DNA from: Lichenicola sp964242425
GTDB taxonomy: Bacteria > Pseudomonadota > Alphaproteobacteria > Acetobacterales > Acetobacteraceae
Direction of reading: 5' to 3'
Assembly (NCBI GenBank): GCA_964242425.1
Contig: CAXTCK010000079.1
Location: 1-14,789, forward strand
Length of the DNA: 14,789 nucleotides
A program made the translations under genes and the position numbers. How positions within the stretch are numbered: position 1 is the stretch's first letter; the number at the start of each line of letters is the position of its first letter. This document shows positions 7,441 to 14,419 of this stretch, one piece after another. The notes beneath the pieces are model-generated. The model saw nothing but the letters and a program-made list of their open reading frames with translations. It did not search any database and was not told where the DNA came from.

Positions 7441-8490
7441 TCAGCTGCCGCGCCGCTTCTGGTTGAGACTGTCGATCAGCACGGCCCCGAAGATCACGGC
7501 ACCCTGGATGAACTGCACCCAGAACGGCTGCACGTTCTTCAGGGTCAGGCCGTTGTTGATCAGGCCGATGATCAGCACGCCGAGCAGGGTGCCCAGGATG
7601 GAGCCCTTGCCGCCGAACAGCGACGCGCCGCCGATCACCACCGCGGCGATGGCGTTGAGCTCCAGCCCGGTGGCGGCGATCGGCTGCGCGCTGTCCAGCC
7701 GGCCGGCCAGGATGATGCCGCCAAGCCCGGCCAGGGCGCCGCTGATGACGTAGACGATCGCCAGCGTCCGGTTCACCGGGATGCCGGCCAGCCGCGCCGC
7801 CTCGCGGTTGCCGCCCACGGCGTAGATCTCGGCGCCGAACACCGTGCGCGCCAGCACCAGGCCGGCGACAAGGAACACGCCGAGCGTGACCAGGGCCGCG
7901 ACCGGGAACGGACCCAGGTTGCCGCCGCCGATGGCGTCGAAGCCGTCGGGGAAGGAGAAGATGGTGTTGCCGTTGGTGACGATGAAGGCGAGACCGCGCG
8001 CCATCGCCAGCACCGCCAGGCTGACGATGAACGGGCTCATGTTCAGCGTGGTGACGGCAAAGGCGATGAAGCCGCCGGACAGCGCGCCGATGCCGAGCCC
8101 GACCAGCACCGCGAGCGGCACCGGAACGTGCGCGTTCAGGGCCATGCCCGCCATGACGCCCGAGAACGCCACCACCGAGCCCACCGACAGGTCGATGCCG
8201 CCGGTCACGATCACAAAGGTTTCCCCCACCGCGACGATGCCGATCAGGGCGCTCGCCAGCAGGATGGACAGGAGGTTGGCCGTGGTCAGGAACGCCGGCG
8301 TGGTGAGGGCGAGGTAGAGCGAGATGCCGACGAAGCCCACCACGATCGTCAACTCGTTGACGGCCCGGCCGACGGAACGGAAGCCGAAGCGCCTGTCGGG
8401 AGCGGCGGCATCGGCCGCAACCGGTGGAACGTTCGGCGCGACGTTGGGGGCGGATGCCATGGCGGGGCCTTCTCCCGTGGAACCGGACAT
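7441..8490 (-). CDS. Ribose-type (CUT2) sugar ABC transporter permease
   Basis: This 349-residue inner-membrane permease belongs to the RbsC/XylH/AraH family, which forms the homodimeric channel of CUT2 sugar importers. The family signature GGIDLSVGS is at 97-105. Around ten hydrophobic helices fill residues about 47-342, and IPVNRTLAIVYVISGALAG and AVVIGGASLFGGKGSILGT are typical conserved stretches. The first ~35 residues are Ala/Pro-rich and cytoplasmic. The start at 8490 overlaps the ATPase stop by one base, but an internal ATG at 8460 (residue 11) is preceded by GGGAGAAGG at good spacing and may be the real start, giving 339 residues. It is the third gene of the operon after the binding protein and ATPase. 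Confidence 0.94.
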   Translation of the reverse strand: MSGSTGEGPAMASAPNVAPNVPPVAADAAAPDRRFGFRSVGRAVNELTIVVGFVGISLYLALTTPAFLTTANLLSILLASALIGIVAVGETFVIVTGGIDLSVGSVVAFSGVMAGMALNAHVPVPLAVLVGLGIGALSGGFIAFAVTTLNMSPFIVSLAVLAMARGLAFIVTNGNTIFSFPDGFDAIGGGNLGPFPVAALVTLGVFLVAGLVLARTVFGAEIYAVGGNREAARLAGIPVNRTLAIVYVISGALAGLGGIILAGRLDSAQPIAATGLELNAIAAVVIGGASLFGGKGSILGTLLGVLIIGLINNGLTLKNVQPFWVQFIQGAVIFGAVLIDSLNQKRRGS

Positions 8491-9977
8491 CAGCCGAGGG
8501 CCGCGAGCTGCATCACCCGCTCCTGGCTGAACTCGTGTCGGGGCAGGTGGCCTGCGAGGCGGCCGGCGCGCATCACCAGGATCCGGTCGCTGACGCCCAG
8601 CAGCTCAATCATGTCCGACGACACCACCAGCACCGCACCCCCCGCCTCGGCCAAGCTGTTGATCAGCCGGTAGACCTCGATCTTGGCGCCGACGTCGATG
8701 CCGCGCGTCGGCTCGTCGAGCAGGAACACGCGCGGGTGCGTGGTCAGGGCGCGCCCGAGCACCACCTTCTGCTGGTTGCCGCCGGACAGGGAGCGCACCG
8801 GCTGGCGTATGCCGGGGGTGCGTATGCGCAGGCTTTGCACCGCGTGCTCGGCCAGTCGGTCCACCCGACCGCGCAGGACGACGCTGCCGAGCCAGGATTG
8901 TTGCGGCAGCGTCGACAGGGCGATGTTGCTGCGTATCGGGAACGGCAGCACCAGCCCTTCCGCCTTGCGGTCCTCCGGCACCAGCGCCACGCCGGCGGCG
9001 ATCGCATCGCGCGGCGAGCGGATGCGCGCGTCCCGTCCCTGCACGCGCACCCGGCCATGGCTGGCGGGCAGGGCGCCATAGATCGTCTTGAGCACCTCCG
9101 TGCGGCCGGCGCCGATCAGCCCGCCGATGCCGACCACCTCGCCCGCGCGCACCGCGAACGACACGTCGGAGAAGCGCCCGGCGCAGCCCAGCGCCTCCAC
9201 GTCCAGCATCACCTCGCCTAGCACGGCGTTGCGCTCCGGGAACAGCGCCTCGATCGGGCGGTTGACCATCGCCTGGATCAGCGACGCCTCGTCCCAGTTC
9301 GACACCGGACGGGTGTCCACCGCGGCGCCGTCGCGCAGCACGGTGATCCGGTCGCACACCTCGAACACTTCCTCCAGGTGGTGGCTGATGAACACCAACC
9401 CCACGCCCGCGTCGCGCAGGGTGGCGATGGTCGCGAACAGGATCCTTTGCTCGGCCGTGGTGAGGGTGGCGGTGGGCTCGTCCATCACGATCACCCGCGC
9501 CTGCCGCGACAGGGCGCGCGCGATCTCCACCAGCTGCTGCTGCGCGATGCCGAGCTGGCGCACCCGCGTCTGCGGCGCGACCGTCAGCCCGACCCGGGCC
9601 AGCAGCCCCTTCGCGTCGCGGTTCAGCGCTGCGCGCCGGATCCGGCCCAGCCGGTCGTGCGGCAGATGGCCGAGGAAGATGTTCTCGGCCACCGACCGGT
9701 CCGGCACCAGGCTCAGCTCCTGGTGGATGACGATGATGCCGGCATCCAGCGAGTCTCGCGGCCGCCTGGGCAGGAACGGCTGGCCGCCGAGGCGCATCTC
9801 GCCGCCGTCGGCCAGGAACACGCCGGCCAGGATCTTCATCAGCGTCGACTTGCCGGCGCCGTTCTCGCCGACGATGCCGAGCACCTCGCCGCTGTCCAGC
9901 GAGATGCTGACGTCCGACAGGGCCCGGACGCCGGGAAAGCCCTTGGAAATGTCCCGCATCTCCAGCAGACGTGCCAT
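8490..9977 (-). CDS. Ribose-type (CUT2) sugar ABC transporter ATPase, two NBDs
   Basis: This 495-residue fused double ATPase of the RbsA/XylG/MglA type powers sugar import at the cytoplasmic face. NBD1 has Walker A GENGAGKST (37-45), a signature region LGIAQQQ (142-148) and Walker B VIVMDEPTA (162-170). NBD2 has the degenerate P-loop GGLIGAGRT (285-293, Lys replaced by Arg), a canonical signature LSGGNQQ (397-403) and Walker B FLLDEPTRGID (418-428). The asymmetry, with one normal and one degenerate P-loop, is normal for this family. It starts 24 bases after the binding-protein stop and overlaps the permease by one base. Resemblance to RbsA alone does not fix the sugar transported. Confidence 0.95.
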   Translation of the reverse strand: MARLLEMRDISKGFPGVRALSDVSISLDSGEVLGIVGENGAGKSTLMKILAGVFLADGGEMRLGGQPFLPRRPRDSLDAGIIVIHQELSLVPDRSVAENIFLGHLPHDRLGRIRRAALNRDAKGLLARVGLTVAPQTRVRQLGIAQQQLVEIARALSRQARVIVMDEPTATLTTAEQRILFATIATLRDAGVGLVFISHHLEEVFEVCDRITVLRDGAAVDTRPVSNWDEASLIQAMVNRPIEALFPERNAVLGEVMLDVEALGCAGRFSDVSFAVRAGEVVGIGGLIGAGRTEVLKTIYGALPASHGRVRVQGRDARIRSPRDAIAAGVALVPEDRKAEGLVLPFPIRSNIALSTLPQQSWLGSVVLRGRVDRLAEHAVQSLRIRTPGIRQPVRSLSGGNQQKVVLGRALTTHPRVFLLDEPTRGIDVGAKIEVYRLINSLAEAGGAVLVVSSDMIELLGVSDRILVMRAGRLAGHLPRHEFSQERVMQLAALG

Positions 9978-10001
9978 GGCCCCGGCTTCCGCTTCGCGGT
10001 G

Positions 10002-11015
10002 CTAGCGGCTGACCTCGTCGCCCCACAGGCCGTAGGACTTCGCCGCCGCGCTGTCGATGTTGGCCTTGGTGAGCAGCATGTGCGGCCAGTACTGGTGCGC
10101 CGGGATCTTGGACTTGTCGCCGTGCAGGTACTCCTCGACATAGGCCACCGACTGCTGCGCCATGGTCACCGGGTTCTGCGACAAGGTGGCGTCCATCTGG
10201 CCGCGCCGTATGTCGCTCAGCGCCTGCTCGGTGCCGTCGATGCCGATGATGACGATGTGCTTGGGATCGCCGATCGGCGCCGCGCGGTTGGCCTGACGGA
10301 TCGCGCGCACGGCGCCCACCGCGTTGTCGTCGTTGCCGTTGAAGATGGCGTCGATGTCGTTGTGGGCGGCCAGCAGCTGCGTGGTGATGTTGAACGCCTT
10401 GTCCGCGTCGAAGTCCGCCGCCTGGCGCGACACCAGCTTCAGGTCGGGATTGTTCTTCTGCAGCACGGCGAACTCGGTGGAAAAGCCGTGCTCGCGCTCG
10501 TCGCCGGCGGTGGTGCCGAGCAGGCCTTCCAGGTCCACCACGTTGCCCTTGACCGAGCCGTAGCGCTGCTTGAGCTGGGCCGCGATGAAGTCAGCGCCTT
10601 CCTTGCCGAGCGCCTCGTTGTCGGTTTCCAGGAAGTTCACCTGGCAGTTGCCGCAGGCGGCGCCGCGGTCAAGCGTGAACACCGGGATGCCCTTCTTGTT
10701 GGCTTCCCGCACCACCGGCACGATCGAGTTGGCGTTGATCGGGTTCAGGATCAGCGCCGAAACGTGCTGGTTGATGAGGTCGGTGACCTGGTTGGTCTGG
10801 GTGTTGGCGTCGCCGTTGGCACTGGTGTTGACCAGCTTCAGGTCGCCGTGGTTGGCGATGCCGATCTGCACGCCCTTGGTCATGCCCTGGAAGAAGGGGT
10901 TGGCCAGGGTGGCGACGCTGAGGCCGATCAGGTCGGCCGCCCGCGCCTGGACCGCTCCGGACAGCGACGCCGCGACGACGGCTGCGGCAAGAGTGGCATT
11001 TCGCGGCTTGGACAT
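10002..11015 (-). CDS. Periplasmic sugar-binding protein of CUT2 ABC transporter
   Basis: This 337-residue protein is a periplasmic binding protein of the RbsB type (Peripla_BP_4 fold). A signal peptide covers residues 1-26 (cleavage likely after AQARA). The mature protein opens with LIGLSVATLANPFFQGMTKG, the usual first strand and helix of ribose- and galactose-type binders. Later landmarks are NPINANSIVPVV, VFTLDRGA, FNGNDDNAVGAV and IIGIDGTEQA, which form the two lobes and hinge. It is the first gene of the importer operon, with GGGAG seven bases before the ATG. A 184-base gap upstream holds copy A of a candidate operator. The ligand is unknown; a small sugar or sugar acid is inferred from the neighbours. 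Confidence 0.94.
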   Translation of the reverse strand: MSKPRNATLAAAVVAASLSGAVQARAADLIGLSVATLANPFFQGMTKGVQIGIANHGDLKLVNTSANGDANTQTNQVTDLINQHVSALILNPINANSIVPVVREANKKGIPVFTLDRGAACGNCQVNFLETDNEALGKEGADFIAAQLKQRYGSVKGNVVDLEGLLGTTAGDEREHGFSTEFAVLQKNNPDLKLVSRQAADFDADKAFNITTQLLAAHNDIDAIFNGNDDNAVGAVRAIRQANRAAPIGDPKHIVIIGIDGTEQALSDIRRGQMDATLSQNPVTMAQQSVAYVEEYLHGDKSKIPAHQYWPHMLLTKANIDSAAAKSYGLWGDEVSR

Positions 11016-11143
11016 AATGGGGCTCCCGTTTGTTGTGTTTTATGCGGCCCGGGCGAAGTCGAGTTCATCCGGGGAAGTCGGTGTCGGTCGTCAACTCTGC
11101 GGGACGGGATGCTTTCCACGCCCCATCCGGCTCGAGGTCCGGT

Positions 11144-11164
11144 CAAGCTGTATGACACGTTAGC
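11144..11164. promoter_or_regulatory. Candidate operator, copy A (upstream of ABC operon)
   Basis: The 21 bases starting CAAGCTGTATGACACG match copy B at 13352-13372 at 17 of 21 positions, sharing GCTGTATGA, then GTT and GC. Similarity continues weakly to the right on the plus strand, ending in GCAAGCC in both places. The core TGTATGACA is an imperfect inverted repeat of the TGT-N3-ACA kind, in keeping with FadR-subfamily GntR sites. It lies 129 bases upstream of the binding-protein ATG and 36 bases after the lactonase stop. The rest of the 11016-11199 gap shows only weak promoter-like sequence (TTGAC on the minus strand near 11090). Confidence 0.55.
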
Positions 11165-11199
11165 GGGTTTACCGGCCGGTGCAAGCCGGCGCCGCCATG

Positions 11200-12204
11200 C
11201 TAGCGCCCATGCGCGCCGGTGGTGTTGAGATACAGCGCGTACACCGACGTGCTCGCCGCCATGAACAGCCGGTGCCCCTTCCTGCCGCCGAAGCACAGGT
11301 TGGCGCAGGCTTCCGGCAGGTGCACCTTGCCGAGAAGGTCGCCGTCCGGCGCATAGCAGCGCACCCCGTCCTCCTTCGGATCGGCCCAGCCCATGCTGCA
11401 CCACAGGTTGCCGTCGGCATCGACGCGCACGCCGTCGGTGAAGCCGGGCGCAAATCCGTCCGCGAAGATCCGGCCGTGGCGAAGCATGGCGCCGTCGACG
11501 TCGAACACCCGGATGTGCGACGGCCCGCCATGGGTGATGCCGCTGTCGACCACGTAGAGCCGGCCCTCGTCCGGCGAAAAGGCGAGCCCGTTGGGACGAA
11601 AAAAGTCGTCGGCGACCACCGTGGCCCGGCCGGTCGCGGGATCCAGGCGGTAAACGTTGCGGTTGATCTCGGACTCCGCCCGGTGCCCCTCGTAGGGGCC
11701 GTCGATGCCGTAGCCGGGATCGGTGAACCAGACCGCCCCGTCGTTCGCGACCACCACGTCGTTGGGCGCGTTCAGGCGCCTGCCCTCGTGCCGGTCCATC
11801 AGCACGGTGATGCGCCCGTCTGGCTCCGTGCGCGTCACCCGGCGCGTGTCGTGCTCGCACGTCACCAAGCGTCCGCTGCGGTCGCGCGTGTTGCCGTTGG
11901 AATGGTGGCTGTGCGCGCGGAACACGCTGACGTGCCCGTCATCCTCCAGCCAGCGCATGATGCGGTTGTTGGGAATGTCGCTCCAAAGCAGGTAGCCGCC
12001 ATCGGCGAAGTAGACCGGCCCTTCGGCCCAGCGGAAGCCGGTGGCGATGCGCTGGATCGCGGCGTTGCCCTGCCTGGCGGTGAACCGCTTGTCGAGCGCC
12101 TCGATCGCCGCGTCGGGATAGCGCGAGCCGGGCAGGTCGCCCAGCGGCAGCGCTGCGTGGCGGCCGAACGGGTGATCGGCGCTGTGGTGCCCGGTCTCGG
12201 TCAT
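11200..12204 (-). CDS. SMP-30/gluconolactonase-family lactonase
   Basis: This 334-residue protein is a six-bladed beta-propeller lactonase of the SMP-30/gluconolactonase/LRE family, which hydrolyses aldonolactones to aldonates. The expected metal ligands are visible: Glu61 (EGP), Asn148 (APND), Asn205 (PNG) and Asp257 (TDG), matching Glu18, Asn103, Asn154 and Asp204 of human SMP-30. Blade motifs include VWFTDPGYGIDG, PNGLAFSPDEGRLYVVD and DGVRVDADGNLWCS. No signal peptide is present, so it should act in the cytoplasm. AGGAGG lies nine bases before the ATG. It is 115 bases downstream of the DenD-like gene on the same strand, probably one transcript. It is the natural partner of the SDR at 6639 (sugar to lactone) and of the DenD-like enzyme (acid oxidation). 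The exact lactone is unknown. Confidence 0.93.
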   Translation of the reverse strand: MTETGHHSADHPFGRHAALPLGDLPGSRYPDAAIEALDKRFTARQGNAAIQRIATGFRWAEGPVYFADGGYLLWSDIPNNRIMRWLEDDGHVSVFRAHSHHSNGNTRDRSGRLVTCEHDTRRVTRTEPDGRITVLMDRHEGRRLNAPNDVVVANDGAVWFTDPGYGIDGPYEGHRAESEINRNVYRLDPATGRATVVADDFFRPNGLAFSPDEGRLYVVDSGITHGGPSHIRVFDVDGAMLRHGRIFADGFAPGFTDGVRVDADGNLWCSMGWADPKEDGVRCYAPDGDLLGKVHLPEACANLCFGGRKGHRLFMAASTSVYALYLNTTGAHGR

Positions 12205-12319
12205 GCGGCGTGTCCTCCTGCTTCTGCCCGCCTTCGCGGTGATGATCGACCCGATCGCGGCGCTGCGCCAGGAGCGGCTTGGCGGGAGGTGGAGGGCGGC
12301 CGGGGCAGCGTGCGGCGCG

Positions 12320-13315
12320 CTAGCGCCCGTCCACGGCCCGGCCTGCCGAGGCTGGATAGGCGCTCCTGTACGCCTCGATCACGTCGTCGAAGCTGTGGTC
12401 GGCGGTGAAGCCCAGGCCGCGCGCGTGCTCGGCCGAGAAGGCGCCCGGCCAGGAGTTCACGATGCGCTGCACCGCGGGGTCGGGCTCGATCCGCACCCGG
12501 TCGGCCACCGCGTCGCCCGCCAGCCGTCGCAGCGCCGCCAGCATCTCGGCCACCGACACGGACAGGCCGGGCATGTTGATCACCCGGCGCCGCCCCAGTG
12601 CTGCCGCCGGCAGCGCGTTGCCGTGCAGGAGGTTGGCAATCGCCCGGTCCGGCGACATCAGCCACAGCACCGTGTCCGGCGACACCGGGCAGACCGCCCC
12701 GGTCCCGGCCAACGGCTCGCGGATAATGCCGCTTGCGAACGACGACGCGGCGCGGTTGGGCTTGCCCGGCCGCACCACCACCGTCGGCATGCGCAGGCTG
12801 CGCCCGTCCACGAAGCCGTGCCGGCTGTAGTCCGACAGCAGCAGGTCGGCCACCGCCTTCTGCATGCCATAGGAGCTTTGCGGCTCCCACACCTGGCTGT
12901 CCGGCACCACCGGCGGCAGGACGCCGCCGAACACAGCCACCGAGCTGGTGGTGACCAGCCTGGCGCCCCGCGCCACGGCACGGATGCGCTCCAGAAGCAG
13001 CCGGGTCGCGTCCAGGTTGACGCGCATGCCGAGGTCGAACTCTTCTTCGGCCTGGCCGGACACGATCGCGGCGAGGTGGAACACCGCGTCGGTGTCATGG
13101 TCGATCAGGCGCTCGATCGCGCGGGGATCGGCGATGTCGCCGGCCATCGGCACCACGCGGTTGTCGATCCGGTCGATCGCCATCGTGTCCAGGGCATCGA
13201 TGCGCTCGATTGGGCCGGAGCGGTCGTCGCCCGTCATGATCGTGCCCTGGTCCAGCAGGGCGGCGATCAGCCTTTGCCCCAGGAAGCCGGCGGCACCCGT
13301 GATCGCGATGCGCAT
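12320..13315 (-). CDS. NAD-dependent epimerase/dehydratase-family dehydrogenase, D-erythronate dehydrogenase (DenD)-like
   Basis: This 331-residue extended SDR has TGAAGFLG (6-13), HLAAIVSG (80-87), the Ser pair in TTSSVAVFGG (122-131) and YxxxK as Tyr149/Lys153. The stretch RMPTVVVRPGKPNRAASSFA followed by GIIREPL is, as I recall it, characteristic of D-erythronate dehydrogenases (DenD), which oxidise D-erythronate to 2-oxo-tetronate with NAD+. The start at 13315 is chosen because the nucleotide-binding motif begins at once and GGGAG lies 11 bases upstream; the frame stays open far upstream, but that part overlaps the regulator gene and has no family homology. Copy B of the candidate operator sits 37 bases upstream. 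The usual partners (tetronate isomerase, kinase and decarboxylase) are not in the window, so the substrate stays a family-based guess. Confidence 0.85.
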   Translation of the reverse strand: MRIAITGAAGFLGQRLIAALLDQGTIMTGDDRSGPIERIDALDTMAIDRIDNRVVPMAGDIADPRAIERLIDHDTDAVFHLAAIVSGQAEEEFDLGMRVNLDATRLLLERIRAVARGARLVTTSSVAVFGGVLPPVVPDSQVWEPQSSYGMQKAVADLLLSDYSRHGFVDGRSLRMPTVVVRPGKPNRAASSFASGIIREPLAGTGAVCPVSPDTVLWLMSPDRAIANLLHGNALPAAALGRRRVINMPGLSVSVAEMLAALRRLAGDAVADRVRIEPDPAVQRIVNSWPGAFSAEHARGLGFTADHSFDDVIEAYRSAYPASAGRAVDGR

Positions 13316-13351
13316 TCCCGGTTTTTCTCCCGAACCCGGCGGCCTCGGCCG

Positions 13352-13372
13352 CAGGCTGTATGATAGGTTTGC
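13352..13372. promoter_or_regulatory. Candidate operator, copy B (between DenD-like gene and GntR gene)
   Basis: The 21 bases starting CAGGCTGTATGATAGG match copy A at 11144-11164 at 17 of 21 positions. It lies 37 bases upstream of the DenD-like start and 156 bases before the GntR start, where a regulator could control both divergent transcripts. The hexamer TATGAT (13359-13364 with its flanks) could also serve as a -10 box for the plus strand. The repeat is directly visible; its use by the adjacent FCD regulator is inference. Confidence 0.55.
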
Positions 13373-13403
13373 GCATCTTCCGCAGCCGCGCAAGCCTTCG
13401 CCC

Positions 13404-13439
13404 CGGGAACCTTTCCCGTGCTTGCGGCTGGCAAGCGGG
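13404..13439 (+). other. Two adjacent hairpins in the gntR leader
   Basis: CGGGAA (13404-13409) can pair with TTCCCG (13413-13418) around a three-base loop. Overlapping it, GCTTGC (13420-13425) pairs with GCAAGC (13431-13436) around GGCTG, and can be extended by CCC (13415-13417) with GGG (13437-13439) across a bulge. The two structures compete for the CCC, so they are mutually exclusive in part. They lie 90 to 125 bases before the regulator start. No T run follows. A regulatory role is speculative. Confidence 0.3.
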
Positions 13440-13528
13440 CGCGGAACAATGCGCCGCCACATCGCAGGGTTGCACCGGTCCGTTCGCTGCGGCGGCACGG
13501 GTCGGCACGCCGACGAGGGAAGAAGCGC

Positions 13529-14299
13529 ATGCAGATCCACAGCCGGGCGGACCGACTGGCCGAAACGCTTCGGGGCCGGATCCATGACGGCGTCCTGCCG
13601 CTCGGCGCCAAGCTCGCGTCGGAACAGGCCATCGCCACCGAGTTCCAGGTCAGCCGCACCGTGGTGCGCGAAGCGGTCGCCCGCTTGAAGTCGGACGGGC
13701 TGCTGGAAACGCGCAAGGGGGCGGCGACCCGGGTGAGCGCCCCCCAGGAGGGTATCGGCAGGGCGCTGTCGATGCCGCGCTCGATCGACGGGCTGCTCGG
13801 CTTCCTGGAGGTGCGCCGGTCGTTCGAGACCGAGATGGCGGCCCTGGCTGCGGCACGCCGCAGCGACCGGCAGTGCCGGGAGGTCGAGACCGCCCTGCTG
13901 TCGATCGACCGCGCGACGCTGGGCGGCAGCAGTGGCGTGCAGGAGGACCTCGACTTCCACCTGGCGATCGGCCACGCCACCAAGAACGCCTACTGGCCCC
14001 AGTTCGTCCGCCTGTTCGCCGAGCCGATGCGCTCGGCGATCGGGGTGACGCGCGCCAACGAGGCCAGGCGCAAGGACTTCGCCCTCGCGGTGGCGGACGA
14101 GCACCGCCGGATCTACGACGCGATCCTGCACCAGGATCCCGAGGAAGCGCGGGAAGCGGTGCACCTGCACCTGCTGAACGCGGCCAGGCGAATCACGGAA
14201 GCCGACACCGAGTTCTGGCAGCACGAGGGCGGCGACCTCGCCCAGCTCTGGGCCACGCAGGCCCTGTCGAAGCCGGGCGGGCGGCAAAGGAAACCCTGA
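13529..14299 (+). CDS. FadR/GntR-family (FCD domain) transcriptional regulator
   Basis: This 256-residue regulator has an N-terminal winged helix of the GntR family (about residues 7-70, with LASEQAIATEFQVSRTVVRE and the wing GLLETRKGAATRV). A C-terminal FCD domain follows (about 88-222). The FCD metal-site residues are visible as Asp140, His144, His192 and His214, so it probably binds a metal plus a small carboxylate such as a sugar acid. The start at 13529 has GAGGGA about eight bases upstream and gives a normal domain layout; an in-frame ATG-less extension from 13418 adds only unconserved basic sequence. It is divergent from the DenD-like gene, with candidate operator B between them, and precedes a second sugar-binding protein gene. 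It probably senses the substrate or an aldonate intermediate. Confidence 0.93.
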   Translation: MQIHSRADRLAETLRGRIHDGVLPLGAKLASEQAIATEFQVSRTVVREAVARLKSDGLLETRKGAATRVSAPQEGIGRALSMPRSIDGLLGFLEVRRSFETEMAALAAARRSDRQCREVETALLSIDRATLGGSSGVQEDLDFHLAIGHATKNAYWPQFVRLFAEPMRSAIGVTRANEARRKDFALAVADEHRRIYDAILHQDPEEAREAVHLHLLNAARRITEADTEFWQHEGGDLAQLWATQALSKPGGRQRKP

Positions 14300-14339
14300 G
14301 CCCCGGCTGCAACGACGCCCGGATCCTCCGGCGTGCTCC

Positions 14340-14382
14340 CGGTTGCGCATCGCAGCCGACGTAGGTCATGGTTACGCAACCG
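14340..14382 (+). other. 8-bp inverted repeat between gntR and the second binding-protein gene
   Basis: CGGTTGCG (14340-14347) is the perfect reverse complement of CGCAACCG (14375-14382), with 27 bases between. It starts 40 bases after the gntR stop and ends 37 bases before the next ATG. It could be a terminator-like stem, an attenuator or a spaced operator. No T run follows, and the loop is long for an intrinsic terminator. The operator core shared by copies A and B is not found in this gap. Confidence 0.4.
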
Positions 14383-14419
14383 AGCAGGCGCCAAGCCGGC
14401 CGAACAAGGAAACCGATCC

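Noticed and set aside
6682..8673. Long plus-strand open frame spanning the SDR and permease region
   Set aside because: It crosses three minus-strand genes with clear motifs and changes composition along its length, so it is a shadow frame and not a gene.
9378..11228. Long plus-strand open frame opposite the ABC ATPase and binding-protein genes
   Set aside because: Antisense to genes with full motif sets; the translation is low-complexity Val/Arg/Gly/His-rich with no recognisable fold.
13316..14350. N-terminal extension of the DenD-like frame to about 676 codons
   Set aside because: The upstream part overlaps the well-supported GntR gene on the other strand, has no homology, and the family N-terminus with its nucleotide motif begins exactly at 13315.
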